A DNA stretch of 64,000 bases from an uncultured Oscillospiraceae bacterium (GTDB taxonomy: Bacteria > Bacillota > Clostridia > Oscillospirales > Oscillospiraceae). Positions 1-9,110 of this stretch are shown here, in pieces (within the stretch, counting starts at the first letter, position 1; each line of letters opens with the position of its first letter). A program made the translations under genes and the position numbers. Where the stretch lies: NCBI GenBank assembly GCA_944385035.1, contig CALWVV010000001.1, forward strand, positions 62,001 through 126,000, written 5' to 3'. The notes under the pieces were generated by a model. It made no database searches. It had not been told where the DNA came from and saw only the letters and a program-made list of their open reading frames with translations.

Positions 1-298
<298 letters not shown>

Positions 299-322
299 TT
301 ACCTCCAAATCAAATCAAACTA

Positions 323-607
323 TTACTCGACAACCGCCAGAATGTCGTTCTGACGGACAATGGTGACCTCTTCGCCGTCCAGCTTCACCTGGGTGCCGGC
401 ATACTTGCTGGTGATGACCTTGTCACCCACCTTCACGGTCATAACGACCTCCTTGCCGTCCACCATACCGCCGGGGCCAACAGCAATGACCTCAGCCACT
501 TCGGGCTTCTCCTTGGCGGCGCCGGTGAGGATGATGCCGCCCTTGGTGGTCTCCTCAGCCTCCACCAGCTTTACAATGACACGGTCAGCCAGGGGTTTGA
601 GTTTCAT
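323..607 (-). CDS. groES: Co-chaperonin GroES
   Basis: This is the 10-kDa lid of the GroEL chamber. The protein has 94 residues, the normal length. The N-terminal MKLKPLADRVIVKLVEAEE is followed by the flexible mobile loop (about 16-32), which contains the GroEL-contacting hydrophobic GGIIL. The roof-region GPGG is at 45-48 and the family C-terminal DILAVVE ends the protein. The ATG has a GGAGGAACC ribosome binding site. It is the first gene of the groESL operon, 30 bp upstream of groEL, and is controlled by the CIRCE element just upstream, so heat-shock derepression through HrcA is expected. Confidence 0.98.
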   Translation of the reverse strand: MKLKPLADRVIVKLVEAEETTKGGIILTGAAKEKPEVAEVIAVGPGGMVDGKEVVMTVKVGDKVITSKYAGTQVKLDGEEVTIVRQNDILAVVE

Positions 608-658
608 AACAGGTTCCTCCTTATATGATATAAATTTTCCAATTACGAATCCAGCAGT

Positions 659-685
659 TTAGCACTCTTTTTATTCAAGTGCTAA
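659..685 (-). promoter_or_regulatory. CIRCE operator (HrcA binding site)
   Basis: The sequence is TTAGCACTC, nine bases, then AAGTGCTAA, which matches the CIRCE consensus TTAGCACTC-N9-GAGTGCTAA at all but one base. It lies between the groES promoter (-10 at 697-702) and the groES start, overlapping the initially transcribed region. HrcA bound here would block transcription of groESL. Confidence 0.95.
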
Positions 686-696
686 ATCTAACTATG

Positions 697-725
697 ATAA
701 TAACCGCTTTCTCCCAAAAAATCAA
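697..725 (-). promoter_or_regulatory. groESL promoter
   Basis: On the minus strand, -35 TTGATT (720-725) and -10 TATTAT (697-702) are separated by 17 bp. This is a sigma-A type promoter, with the CIRCE operator starting about 11 bp downstream of the -10 box. Confidence 0.8.
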
Positions 726-728
726 CCC

Positions 729-746
729 CCAATTTTGAAAAATTGG
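729..746 (-). terminator. Weak terminator-like hairpin after the lipid kinase gene
   Basis: CCAATTTT and AAAATTGG pair as an 8-bp stem with a two-base loop. It lies downstream of the lipid-kinase gene and immediately before the groES -35 box. The stem is AT-rich and the following T tract is interrupted, so termination would be weak. Confidence 0.35.
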
Positions 747-790
747 AGGTCAATTTTTTAGAATTTACTTTTTGTTCACAAACAAGCTCT

Positions 791-1717
791 TTAAGTGCTA
801 ATTTTCTTCTCCATTCGGTAATCACAGCCCTCTGGAAAGAAAAAGTTGATCTTCTTCTCGGAAAGCCGAACGGTGAAGCTGGTATCTACCATCACTTCCC
901 CGTCCACCACCACCGTAACGGGCTCCCGTGCACAGAACGACACCGCCTTGCCATGGTGCTCCAAAATCAGTTCAGGGTAATTGCGGTAAAGTCCCTTGGC
1001 ATATTTTCCCACCAAGCGCAAAAAGGTAGGCAGGCTCACCTGCCGAACCAGCAGCATATCCAGCACCCCGTCATCAGGCATAGCTTCCGCTACCGGCATA
1101 AAACCTCCTCCATAGTAGCGGCCATTGCAGATGCACAAAATAGCAGTCTGACGGTTGTCCCAGGAAATATCCCCCATTTTTACCGTCATAGGGCGGTTAA
1201 TTCCCTTGAAAAACACATTTTCCACCAGGGAGAGCACATAGGCCCCCATTCCTGAGACAAAACGCAGATCCTTATACCGGTGGACATCTGCCGCAATGCG
1301 GGCATCCACTCCGGCACACACCACGTCCAGGCCCAGCTTCCCGTTGCAATCCATCAGATCAAAGGCCCGCTGCGGTCCCTGAGCCAGTGCCTCCAGGTCA
1401 TAAAACCGCTCCCGGTAATCTGGTCCAAAGATTTTCAGAAAATCATTCCCGGTCCCTTTGGGGACGTTTGTAACTGCCACATGCTCAAGCCCTGCCGCTC
1501 CATTTACCACCTCGTTCAGGGTTCCGTCCCCTCCGCAGGCATAGACCCGCAGAGGCTCAGGACAAGCAGCAGCCTCTTGGGTCAGGCGCTGGGCATCTCC
1601 CTCTCCTTTCGTATAAACCACTCGGTGGGGAAAGCTCACTTGGGACAGCAGTCCCTCCAGCTGGGCGGTGGTCTCTTGTTTCCCGGCTGCGGGGTTGATG
1701 ATAAACAAATGTCTCAC
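791..1717 (-). CDS. Diacylglycerol kinase family lipid kinase (YegS/BmrU type)
   Basis: This is a cytosolic or peripheral lipid kinase that probably phosphorylates diacylglycerol or a related lipid alcohol for phospholipid recycling. The 308-residue protein has the DAGK catalytic-domain motifs in order: NPAAGK at 8-13, GGDGT at 62-66 and PKGTGNDF at 86-93. The C-terminal half is the family beta-sandwich and ends with a hydrophobic patch. The start is GTG at 1717 with GGGAG close upstream; no nearby ATG fits. It lies 16 bp after the rlmL-like gene in the same direction, so the two are probably co-transcribed. The exact substrate (DgkB-like or sphingosine/ceramide-like) cannot be told from sequence. 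Confidence 0.88.
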   Translation of the reverse strand: MRHLFIINPAAGKQETTAQLEGLLSQVSFPHRVVYTKGEGDAQRLTQEAAACPEPLRVYACGGDGTLNEVVNGAAGLEHVAVTNVPKGTGNDFLKIFGPDYRERFYDLEALAQGPQRAFDLMDCNGKLGLDVVCAGVDARIAADVHRYKDLRFVSGMGAYVLSLVENVFFKGINRPMTVKMGDISWDNRQTAILCICNGRYYGGGFMPVAEAMPDDGVLDMLLVRQVSLPTFLRLVGKYAKGLYRNYPELILEHHGKAVSFCAREPVTVVVDGEVMVDTSFTVRLSEKKINFFFPEGCDYRMEKKIST

Positions 1718-1733
1718 GCTCTCCCGGCCCTTC

Positions 1734-2855
1734 TCACTTTATTCCGTACATAAACAGGTCGCACTTAAGCATTCCGTTGTAGAGCTTACGCTTTTTATCC
1801 GCCTTTTTTCCAAAGGTTCGTTCAAATTCCGTGTGGGAGGACAGCAGATATAAGCTCCACCCCTCCGGGAACTTATCCCAAGCCTTGCCAAAAGCCCGGT
1901 AGAGCTCCTCCGCCTCCCGGCGTTCCATGATCCGTTCCCCGTAGGGGGGATTGGTCACCACCCGGCCATGGATACCGCCCCAATGAAACGTCCGGGCATC
2001 GGACACCTCAAAGTGCACCACATCCTCCACCTCAGCCAACTGGGCATTGTGGCGGGCCAGAGCTACCGCCTCCGGGTCCAGATCTCCGCCCCAGATCTCA
2101 TAGTCACCGTCAAATTCCTTGTCCATGGCCTCGTCTGCAGCGGACATCCAAAGCTTTTTATCCAGCCAGCTCCACTTCTGGGCGGAAAAACTCCGGTTCA
2201 GACCTGGGGCACGGTTTTTAGCAATAAGGGCAGCTTCAATGGGGATCGTACCGCTGCCGCAGAACGGATCGCACAGGGGATCTCTCCCCCGATACCGGGA
2301 CAGGAGAACCATACCGGCGGCCAGGGTCTCCCGCAGGGGAGCGGCCACACCCTGTGCCCGATACCCCCGCTTATGTAGTCCCGCTCCCGAGGTATCCAGC
2401 ATCAGGGTGGCCACATCCCCCATGATAGAAAACTGCACCTGATACAGTGCCCCCGTCTCCGGAAGTGTACGAAGCTGATACTTCTGACCCATGCGGGCAG
2501 CAATGGCTTTTTTTACAATGGACTGGCAGGCAGGCACCGAATGGAGGGCCGAATTGAGGCTGTGCCCCTTCACCGGAAATTGTCCCTCTCGCGGAATAAA
2601 CTCCTCCCACGGCAGGGCCTTCGTTCCTTCAAACAGGGCGTCAAAGTCCGAAGCAGGAAAGCTCCCCAGCACCAGCAGCACCCGTTCCCCAGTGCGCAGG
2701 TTCAAATTGAGTCTGGGTAAATCGGCCGCCTGTCCTGTACACAGTACCCGCCCATTTTCTGCCCTCACCTCAGGCAATCCCAGCCGCCGCATCTCGTCGG
2801 CACAAAGGCCCTCCAGGCCGAACAGCGTCGGGACAGCAAACTGCAATTGTCTCAT
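1734..2855 (-). CDS. rlmL: THUMP-domain 23S rRNA guanine-N2 methyltransferase (RlmL/YpsC type)
   Basis: This is a SAM-dependent RNA methyltransferase that modifies a guanine of 23S rRNA at N2. The 373-residue protein has an N-terminal ferredoxin-like/THUMP region (about 1-160) and a C-terminal Rossmann methyltransferase domain. That domain carries the SAM motif DPFCGSGT at 196-203 and the catalytic NPPYG at 302-306, typical of amino-group methylation. It lacks the second methyltransferase domain of the E. coli RlmKL fusion, as is normal for Firmicutes YpsC. The ATG has AGAGG seven bases upstream. It follows murI by 87 bp and precedes the lipid kinase by 16 bp on the same strand. The exact target base is inferred from the family. 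Confidence 0.87.
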   Translation of the reverse strand: MRQLQFAVPTLFGLEGLCADEMRRLGLPEVRAENGRVLCTGQAADLPRLNLNLRTGERVLLVLGSFPASDFDALFEGTKALPWEEFIPREGQFPVKGHSLNSALHSVPACQSIVKKAIAARMGQKYQLRTLPETGALYQVQFSIMGDVATLMLDTSGAGLHKRGYRAQGVAAPLRETLAAGMVLLSRYRGRDPLCDPFCGSGTIPIEAALIAKNRAPGLNRSFSAQKWSWLDKKLWMSAADEAMDKEFDGDYEIWGGDLDPEAVALARHNAQLAEVEDVVHFEVSDARTFHWGGIHGRVVTNPPYGERIMERREAEELYRAFGKAWDKFPEGWSLYLLSSHTEFERTFGKKADKKRKLYNGMLKCDLFMYGIK

Positions 2856-2942
2856 TTTATACCTCTTTCTCGGCGGACCTCTTTTCCGTCCGTATGCACA
2901 AAGTCAGGGACAAAGGCCTGCGGTCCTCGTCCCCGTTTTTTC

Positions 2943-3761
2943 TCAAATTTCCAAGGCGGGGTAGGAACAGATCTGTTCCACACGCTCCAGCCCTACCTGA
3001 TTTGCCCGCAGCGTATACTCCTTGACTTCACCGGTCGTATAGATCGTCACCCGGCCCTTTCCTCCGCCTTCTCTGGTCAGGTCGTTCCCCCGGAGATAGC
3101 TCGCCAGGTTCCGGGCCATCTCCTGCGCGGGGTCTACCAAAGTCAAATGGGGAAAAAGCTTTTGAATCCGGTCACTGACCAAAGAATAATGGGTACAGCC
3201 CAGTACGCAGCACTGAATTTTTTCCTGTTCCACCAGTTCCCCCAGCTCTCGGCGAAGCTCCTGTTCCACGCGGTCCATCCCCTCGCCGCTTCCAAGATTA
3301 TGTTCTACCAGGCTGGCCAGATTGGGGCAGCCCCGGCTGCACACCTTTAGTCCCCTGTCTCCCTGAGCCATAAGCTGCCGGGGGTAGGTCTGGCAGCTGT
3401 GGGTAAACACAGTGGAAATGACTCCCACCCGCTCTCCTCCGCCGGACAATGCACCGTTTACCCCCGCCTGCACCGCATTAAAGACGGGGCAGGACACCAG
3501 ATCCACACATTGCTCTGTGACACAGGAGATGGTATTGCAGCCCACCAGCAGCACTTTTACTTGGTGCTGCTCCATGAATTCAAACATATACCGGCTCAAG
3601 GCCACAATGGTCTGCTCCGGGTGGTTGCCATAGGGGACATGGGCCCCGTCTCCAAAATACAGAATGTTTTCCTCCGGCAGCAGGCGCTGAACCTGCTTGA
3701 GCACACTAAATCCCCCGATTCCCGAGTCCAAGATGCCCACGGGATTATTCCGTCTCGACAT
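2943..3761 (-). CDS. murI: Glutamate racemase
   Basis: This enzyme converts L-glutamate to the D-glutamate used for peptidoglycan stem peptides, in the cytoplasm and without a cofactor. With the start chosen here it has 272 residues. DSGIGG is at 12-17 and the two catalytic cysteines lie in GCNT (C75) and GCTHY (C189). An in-frame ATG lies 21 bases upstream, but the AGGGAGG ribosome binding site sits inside that extension and is correctly spaced only for the ATG at 3761. The gene follows the wal two-component cluster by 73 bp on the same strand, which links D-Glu supply to the wall-homeostasis regulon. Confidence 0.95.
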   Translation of the reverse strand: MSRRNNPVGILDSGIGGFSVLKQVQRLLPEENILYFGDGAHVPYGNHPEQTIVALSRYMFEFMEQHQVKVLLVGCNTISCVTEQCVDLVSCPVFNAVQAGVNGALSGGGERVGVISTVFTHSCQTYPRQLMAQGDRGLKVCSRGCPNLASLVEHNLGSGEGMDRVEQELRRELGELVEQEKIQCCVLGCTHYSLVSDRIQKLFPHLTLVDPAQEMARNLASYLRGNDLTREGGGKGRVTIYTTGEVKEYTLRANQVGLERVEQICSYPALEI

Positions 3762-3834
3762 GAATTTCCTCCCTAGGATCACGGCGCACTAATACGTCGT
3801 ACATTTTACACAGATCCTCTCTGCCCTTTTCCCG

Positions 3835-4644
3835 CTATTCCGCCCGCCAGACCGTCCCAGTCACCGTATCCAGCTGGTATGCTCCGGTATCGGTCGTAAC
3901 CTGCCATGCGGGGGTCAAGAGCATAGAACCTGTTAAGGTGGCGGTACACACGTACCCCTCCTCTACCCGGTCAATGCGATTACACACATCTCCCAAGGTA
4001 CTCACACCATTGAGAAACCGCACCAGGGCGGTGGAAACGGTAATGGTCTTACGCGTTTGGTCCACCTCCGGCTCTCCTATCAGGCGTTGGCCGGAAATCG
4101 TACTAACACTCCCGTTGGCACAAAATATGATGACCCGCTGGCCAAACAGAGGGATCTCATTCCACGTCTGCTGAAATACGAGCTCCTCTTCCGTCTCTTC
4201 CAGCAGCGTCCCTTCAAACCCCACAGTCTCTAAAATAGCCGTACAGGCAGCTTTCTTGTCCTGTGCCGGGTAAACACCTGGCTCCAGATAGGCAGAAAAA
4301 GATCCGTCACTATGGTATTGAACCCAGCCTTGGCTGTTGGAATAGCGGTAAATCTCACCGCCCCGAGCTTCTTTTTCTACCTCTCCTTTTAAAAGAAGCG
4401 CCGCAGTCTGCTGCTCCTTTTCCTGATTCCGCTCGGCAGTCTGAGGCAGCAGCTCGATAGACTGAGGAATGCTGTCCGCACTCACTTCCACGCCCCGTTC
4501 CGCCAAAAAGAGCACGGTGTGTTCCCTGGTCTGGCTGTTTTGCCGCCTGTTCTGCAGGCTTTGACTGACTACCAAGGCCAATAGAAAGAGGTTGGTCAGC
4601 ACCAGGATCAGCAGAATGATATTTTTCAGCTTTGTCCATGGCAT
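3835..4644 (-). CDS. yycI: YycI-like regulator of the WalK sensor kinase
   Basis: This is a membrane-anchored accessory protein that, in Bacillus, forms a complex with YycH and WalK and modulates the kinase. With the start at 4644 it has 269 residues: a short basic N-terminus, one transmembrane helix (about 8-27, rich in Leu/Ile) and a long extracytoplasmic domain ending GTVWRAE. A longer frame exists, but AGGAGG lies nine bases upstream of the ATG at 4644, and the upstream frame overlaps yycH. The gene starts 4 bp after yycH ends, so translation is probably coupled. Sequence similarity in this family is low; the call rests on topology, size and position behind walR-walK-yycH. Confidence 0.8.
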   Translation of the reverse strand: MPWTKLKNIILLILVLTNLFLLALVVSQSLQNRRQNSQTREHTVLFLAERGVEVSADSIPQSIELLPQTAERNQEKEQQTAALLLKGEVEKEARGGEIYRYSNSQGWVQYHSDGSFSAYLEPGVYPAQDKKAACTAILETVGFEGTLLEETEEELVFQQTWNEIPLFGQRVIIFCANGSVSTISGQRLIGEPEVDQTRKTITVSTALVRFLNGVSTLGDVCNRIDRVEEGYVCTATLTGSMLLTPAWQVTTDTGAYQLDTVTGTVWRAE

Positions 4645-4648
4645 GGCC

Positions 4649-6001
4649 CTATTCCTCCTTCCCAGACTCCTGTCTGGCCGCCCAGCCGGCACTCATGGTA
4701 TCCCCGCCGCCGTCCGTATAGGTCAGCATCAGCTCCTGCCCTTCCAGATTCAAGGCAGAAAAGGCCGCCAGGGCCTGCTTTGGCGGCATCACCGCCGATG
4801 TGGTCCCGCTGGCTGCATAGCTTCGCAGGCGCATGGTAAATTGGGCAATCTTACCATCGGATACCAAGAAATGCGCAGCACTTCCCTGGTCCATACAAAT
4901 CGGGATTCCATTCAGGCTATAGTCAAACTCAATTTCCAATCCGTCCTGTGTCTCACGAACCGCACTCAGGTAGAGCCTGGCATCCCCGCAGCGGCCATTC
5001 ATCAAAATAGCCGCCACCTTCCGGCAAGTCTCCACGCTCTGGTAAAGACTGCTGCCATCTCCCTGTATCACAGGCAGGACGCCATTGTCATCCCCAGCAG
5101 TATATTCCACGGTTCCCCGCTCCGATAACCGAACGCTGTCATCTCCACTGCGGGCTACCCATTCGTCCGTGGAATAAAAGTTGGTGGAATTCAATGAAAA
5201 GCCCAAATCCCGCACCAGTTCCTGCAGGGAAGCCTCGCCCCCATTTACCGGGTTAGAGACGGTATAAACCTCCAGATTGGGGGTATTGGGAAAAAGAAGG
5301 GTATCCGGCGCCAGAATTTGGTATTCCTCTGACTCAAAGGCATAAAAAACCCCGTTATCCGTAAATGAGGCGAGCGCTTGCTCCAATACCTTACCATCGC
5401 CCATTTCACAAGCGCACCGATAATAGTTGCCGTCCTCCTCATTCCGGTAGTAGAGGACGACTCCGTCCTCCTCTCCAGCGAGGATCAGCCGCCGAACGTT
5501 CCCCTGCAGCTGGGTGCTTCCGCCGGACAGCCAGGCCGCCAGCACAGGCATAGGAAGCTCCCCTTGAAAGTCCATATAGACCCCCAACTGTTCCGTCAGG
5601 GCAGCTTCCCACCGCTCCCGGTCGATCGTCTCCGGCGTCACAGTGCCGGACATCGCCTCCACAAGCACACCGGCCACCTGCTGAAACAGCTCCTGACAGG
5701 CCTGCTGGTCATGGACAATGCCTGACCGGATGCCTTCCCCTTCTCCAGGCAGTCCCGTCTCCTCCGTCAGTATTCTTCCTTCGGGAACGTTCACAACCAT
5801 GGCCATGGGCAAAGCACTCCCCGTCTGGGTCCCCATTTGCTCCTGTCCTGCCAACGTCTCAGGCCGCTCCTCACCCAGCAGGTTATCCAGTGGGGCCAAC
5901 AGCTGGGTTCTGGCCGCCAGCCACAGGGCGGAACAGGTCAGCAGAAGGATCAAAACGTCCTTACTTAGTTCGATCGCCCGCCGCTTATGATTTTGCTTCA
6001 T
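4649..6001 (-). CDS. yycH: YycH-like regulator of the WalK sensor kinase
   Basis: This is a single-pass membrane protein with a large extracellular part, the partner of YycI in controlling WalK activity. It has 450 residues: a basic N-terminus MKQNHKRR, one transmembrane helix at about 15-31 and about 415 residues outside the membrane. The start overlaps the last 17 bases of walK, and the GAGGG ribosome binding site is inside walK, which points to translational coupling. No enzyme motif is seen. As for yycI, family similarity is weak, and synteny (walR, walK, this gene, yycI) carries much of the assignment. Confidence 0.82.
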   Translation of the reverse strand: MKQNHKRRAIELSKDVLILLLTCSALWLAARTQLLAPLDNLLGEERPETLAGQEQMGTQTGSALPMAMVVNVPEGRILTEETGLPGEGEGIRSGIVHDQQACQELFQQVAGVLVEAMSGTVTPETIDRERWEAALTEQLGVYMDFQGELPMPVLAAWLSGGSTQLQGNVRRLILAGEEDGVVLYYRNEEDGNYYRCACEMGDGKVLEQALASFTDNGVFYAFESEEYQILAPDTLLFPNTPNLEVYTVSNPVNGGEASLQELVRDLGFSLNSTNFYSTDEWVARSGDDSVRLSERGTVEYTAGDDNGVLPVIQGDGSSLYQSVETCRKVAAILMNGRCGDARLYLSAVRETQDGLEIEFDYSLNGIPICMDQGSAAHFLVSDGKIAQFTMRLRSYAASGTTSAVMPPKQALAAFSALNLEGQELMLTYTDGGGDTMSAGWAARQESGKEE

Positions 6002-7769
6002 GGCTTGGTCCCTCGATCTTCAGCTCCAGTTTCACCGCAAGTCCAGGCCCCTGCTTATTCATCAGGCTCAGTTTGCCCTGGTGCCGGTCTACGATCTCCT
6101 TGGCAATGGACAGCCCCAGGCCAGTGCCCCCGGACTGACGGGAACGGGCCTTATCCACCCGGTAGAAGCGCTCAAAAATCCGGGGGCGGTCCTCCTCTGG
6201 AATGCCGATGCCGTCGTCATCTACCACCAGCCACACGCGATCCTCACGACGCCCGGCCGCAATGGTAATATGTCCCCCATCAGGGGTATATTTAATCGAA
6301 TTGGAAACGATATTCATCATCACCTGAACAATCCGCTCCCGGTCGGCCACAATATCAGGCAGATCGGGCTCCAGGTCCAGAATAAGAGTATGGCTGTGGC
6401 GCTGGGCCTCCATATACACCGCGTTGTAGAGGTCCTGAACTGCATCGCCGAAGGAAAAGCACCCCAGCTTCAGCTCGTCCCGGTTGGAGTCAAACCGGGA
6501 CAGGGTCAGCAAGTCCTGGACGATGTGGGTCATTCGCTCGCTCTCGTTGAGGATCACGCCCAGGAATTTCTTCTCCATCTCCGGCGGAATATCCCCGGCA
6601 CTTTCGGTGAGCGTCTCGGCGTAAGAGTGGATATTGGTCAAAGGGGTGCGCAGCTCATGGGACACATTGGCCACAAACTCCCGGCGCATCTCCTCATTTT
6701 TCCGCTGCTGCGTCACATCGTGAATGACCACCAGGGCTCCGCCATTTGCCTGCCCACGGTCAAAAGGAGCCATAAGCAGCTGCAGAAAACTATCCCGCAC
6801 CCGCATTTCTCCCTCCAGATGGTCGGGAACGGCCAGCACCTGGTCCAGCGAGGCGACCTCACCAAAAAGCTGATCGTAGGTGGTCTCCCCGCTGATTCTC
6901 CGCAGAAGCATCTGGGCAGCGGCGGGGTTGGAATGGATCACCGTGCCCTCCCGCGAGAAGGCCACCACACCATCGTTCATATGAAGAAAGAGGGTATCCA
7001 GCTTATTGCGCTCGTTTTCCACCTGGCGCAGAGTGTCTTGGAGCTGACCGGCCATGTCATTGAAGGTCTCGGTGAGCACACCGATCTCATCCTGAGACGG
7101 GACCTCAATTTTTCGAGAAAAATCCCGCTCTGCCAAACGCATGGCTCCTTCCGTCAGCCGCTGAATGGGGATGACCATGGTTTTGGACAGCAGGAAGGAG
7201 AGCAGGATGGAGATCACCAGGCCGAAAATCAGCGCTTCCACGATCAGGATAAACATCTGATTGGTCAAGCTATCCGCAGTTGTCTTGTTGTCCAAAATAT
7301 AAATGACATACCCATTTTCCCCCCGGTGAATGGGGATGGCTACATCCATATAGTCCAGCGCCAAATTACTCTCGTCTCCCGTCTCACCGGTTTCCATACC
7401 GGTGGTCAGGGCAAACATCAGGTTTTCCGTCAGTTCCAGAGGAGCTTCCTCCCCCTCGGGCGCGATCAGGCACTCGCCGTTTTCATCCAAAATGTAAAGC
7501 TTCCGGTTGCGGCTGTTTACCCCCAGCTCACCTGCATAGGCCTCCAGCACCAGTTCCAGCTGGGCAGCACCATCCTCTTCCCCTTCCGACTCAGTCTCCA
7601 GGTCGTGCTTAAGCCTGGGGTCCTTGAACACATCCGAAACCTGGGTATAGAAATCCTCCAGGTAGAAGGCGGCCACCGAGTTGATGAGAAAGGCCCCCAC
7701 CACCAGCATCAGCGACAGGATGAGCAAAACCATGATCATGACCAGTTTTGTATGTAAGCTGCGCAGCAT
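5985..7769 (-). CDS. walK: Essential cell-wall sensor histidine kinase WalK
   Basis: This is the membrane sensor kinase of the WalRK system, which adjusts peptidoglycan hydrolase expression to wall synthesis. The 594-residue protein has a transmembrane helix at about 9-31, an extracellular sensor loop, a second helix at about 172-194, a HAMP linker (195-247), a PAS domain (about 255-355) and HisKA with SHELRTP (phosphorylated His371). The ATPase domain follows, with N-box NSIKYTPDGG and the G boxes DDDGIGIPEE and GTGLGLSIAKE. This is the WalK order HAMP-PAS-HisKA-HATPase. It starts 32 bp after walR and overlaps yycH by 17 bp. The extracellular loop is acidic near residues 59-67. Confidence 0.94.
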   Translation of the reverse strand: MLRSLHTKLVMIMVLLILSLMLVVGAFLINSVAAFYLEDFYTQVSDVFKDPRLKHDLETESEGEEDGAAQLELVLEAYAGELGVNSRNRKLYILDENGECLIAPEGEEAPLELTENLMFALTTGMETGETGDESNLALDYMDVAIPIHRGENGYVIYILDNKTTADSLTNQMFILIVEALIFGLVISILLSFLLSKTMVIPIQRLTEGAMRLAERDFSRKIEVPSQDEIGVLTETFNDMAGQLQDTLRQVENERNKLDTLFLHMNDGVVAFSREGTVIHSNPAAAQMLLRRISGETTYDQLFGEVASLDQVLAVPDHLEGEMRVRDSFLQLLMAPFDRGQANGGALVVIHDVTQQRKNEEMRREFVANVSHELRTPLTNIHSYAETLTESAGDIPPEMEKKFLGVILNESERMTHIVQDLLTLSRFDSNRDELKLGCFSFGDAVQDLYNAVYMEAQRHSHTLILDLEPDLPDIVADRERIVQVMMNIVSNSIKYTPDGGHITIAAGRREDRVWLVVDDDGIGIPEEDRPRIFERFYRVDKARSRQSGGTGLGLSIAKEIVDRHQGKLSLMNKQGPGLAVKLELKIEGPSHEAKS

Positions 7770-7801
7770 AGGGGCACCCCCCTCCTCTTCGGAACTTCCG
7801 G

Positions 7802-8506
7802 TTATTCACCAAAGTAGTATCCCATTCCCCGCTTTGTCTTAATAAACTGGGGATTGGCAGGGTCATCCTCAAACTTTTCCCGCAGGCGCCGCACGGCCAC
7901 ATCCACAGCCCGTACATCGCCCACATAGCCCTCATAGTTCCACACGTGCTCCATCAGAGCCTCCCGTGAAAAGACCTTCCCTGGCTGGGCAGCCAGATAG
8001 CGGATCAGGTCATACTCCCGCTGGGTCAGGTCCATGGGGCTGCCGTCCTTATAGACCGTAGCCCGCTCTTCGTCAATGGTCACCCGGCCTCCATCCTGAA
8101 CGGCGGCCGCGGAAACCGTTGCTCCGGCAGGCGGCGCCATGCCCACCCGGCGGATGTTAGCCTTCACCCGTGCCAGCAGCTCCCGCATGGAGAAGGGTTT
8201 TGTGATATAGTCGTCGGCGCCAAGTTCCAGACCCAAAACCTTATCCTCTTCTTCCTCACGGGCCGTGAGCATGATGATGGGAATGGCATTCCCGCTCTGC
8301 CGGATTTTGGCGCAGACATCAAAGCCATTCATCCCAGGCAGCATCAAATCCAAAAGAATGAGGTCGGGGTTTTGCTCCAAAGCCAGCTGGAGTCCCGTAG
8401 GCCCATCATAGGCCTCCAGGGTATCGTACCCCTCCCGGCTCAGGTTAAAGGACAGAATATCCACAATATTCTGTTCATCTTCCACGATCAAAACAGTTTT
8501 TCCCAT
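7802..8506 (-). CDS. walR: WalR response regulator (OmpR/PhoB family)
   Basis: This is the DNA-binding response regulator paired with WalK and activates cell-wall hydrolase genes. The 234-residue protein has a receiver domain (about 1-120) with the acidic pair E9/D10, phospho-acceptor D53 in LLDLMLPGMNG and the conserved Lys of YITKPF. A C-terminal winged helix (about 140-234) contains REYDLIRYLAAQPGK and RAVDVAVRRLREK. The ATG has AAGGAGG correctly spaced. It lies 23 bp after the NUDIX gene and is probably transcribed from the promoter at 9111-9139 together with walK, yycH and yycI. Confidence 0.95.
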   Translation of the reverse strand: MGKTVLIVEDEQNIVDILSFNLSREGYDTLEAYDGPTGLQLALEQNPDLILLDLMLPGMNGFDVCAKIRQSGNAIPIIMLTAREEEEDKVLGLELGADDYITKPFSMRELLARVKANIRRVGMAPPAGATVSAAAVQDGGRVTIDEERATVYKDGSPMDLTQREYDLIRYLAAQPGKVFSREALMEHVWNYEGYVGDVRAVDVAVRRLREKFEDDPANPQFIKTKRGMGYYFGE

Positions 8507-8529
8507 GGGGGACCTCCTTCTATTCTTCC

Positions 8530-9072
8530 TTACAGTCCCAGCAGGACCTTTACCTTTAGGGTGGTAGAGACAGTCTTTGCATCGGTGATGATACCGTCCA
8601 TCACCTGCTCCACCAACTTGTCAAAGGGCATAGTAATCACATCCAGAAATTCGTCCGCGTCCAGATGCTGCTGCTTTTTGGTCAGCTTCCGGGCCAAATA
8701 CATATGGAGGGCCTCGGTGCAGAATCCGGGGGAAGCCAGGGTATAACCCAAATAGGTCCACTCCTCCGCCTCCAGGCCGGTCTCCTCGCTCAGCTCCCGC
8801 TTGGCTCCCAGAAGAATGTCCTCCTCGGCTCCATGATCCAGCTTTCCCGCAGGCAGCTCCAGCAGCAGCTGCTGGATGGGATAGCGGTACTGCCGCACCA
8901 GAAAAACATTGTTCTCTTCATCCAGCGCCAGCACCGCTACACCACCGGGATGATAGACTACTTCCCGGCTGGCCAAATTGCCGTCGGGCAGCCGGGCCTG
9001 GTCCAGAGTCAGCTTGACGATCTGCCCTTCAAAAATGGTTTGACTGCTCACTTTCTGCTCAGTCAGATCCAT
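8530..9072 (-). CDS. nudF: NUDIX hydrolase, ADP-ribose pyrophosphatase type
   Basis: This enzyme hydrolyses ADP-ribose (or a related nucleoside diphosphate-X) to AMP and ribose 5-phosphate in the cytoplasm. The 180-residue protein carries a complete Nudix box at 76-100, reading GKLDHG...RELSEETGL, with the metal-binding REXXEE. The upstream LPAGK is typical of the ADP-ribose subgroup. The ATG at 9072 has GAGGAGG upstream. It is the first gene after a good promoter and lies only 23 bp before walR, so it probably leads the wal transcript. Substrate preference is inferred from family features. Confidence 0.86.
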   Translation of the reverse strand: MDLTEQKVSSQTIFEGQIVKLTLDQARLPDGNLASREVVYHPGGVAVLALDEENNVFLVRQYRYPIQQLLLELPAGKLDHGAEEDILLGAKRELSEETGLEAEEWTYLGYTLASPGFCTEALHMYLARKLTKKQQHLDADEFLDVITMPFDKLVEQVMDGIITDAKTVSTTLKVKVLLGL

Positions 9073-9110
9073 AGTATCTCCTCCTCGGGAAATTCAATTC
9101 AGTTAGAGTT

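Noticed and set aside
791..801. A TTAAGTGCTAA sequence resembling half of a CIRCE element
   Set aside because: Only one arm is present and it is inside the end of the lipid-kinase gene, with no matching second arm and no promoter beside it.
2907..2941. A GGGAC/GTCCC hairpin with a T run between murI and the rlmL-like gene
   Set aside because: The T run is on the plus strand while both flanking genes are on the minus strand, so it would not terminate either.
6000..7757. A long plus-strand frame (585 residues) opposite walK, and similar long frames opposite the EF-G-like gene, ftsH, glnS and PBP1A
   Set aside because: They lie exactly antisense to well-identified genes, have no ribosome binding site or domain, and have low-complexity composition; GC-rich coding regions produce such shadows.
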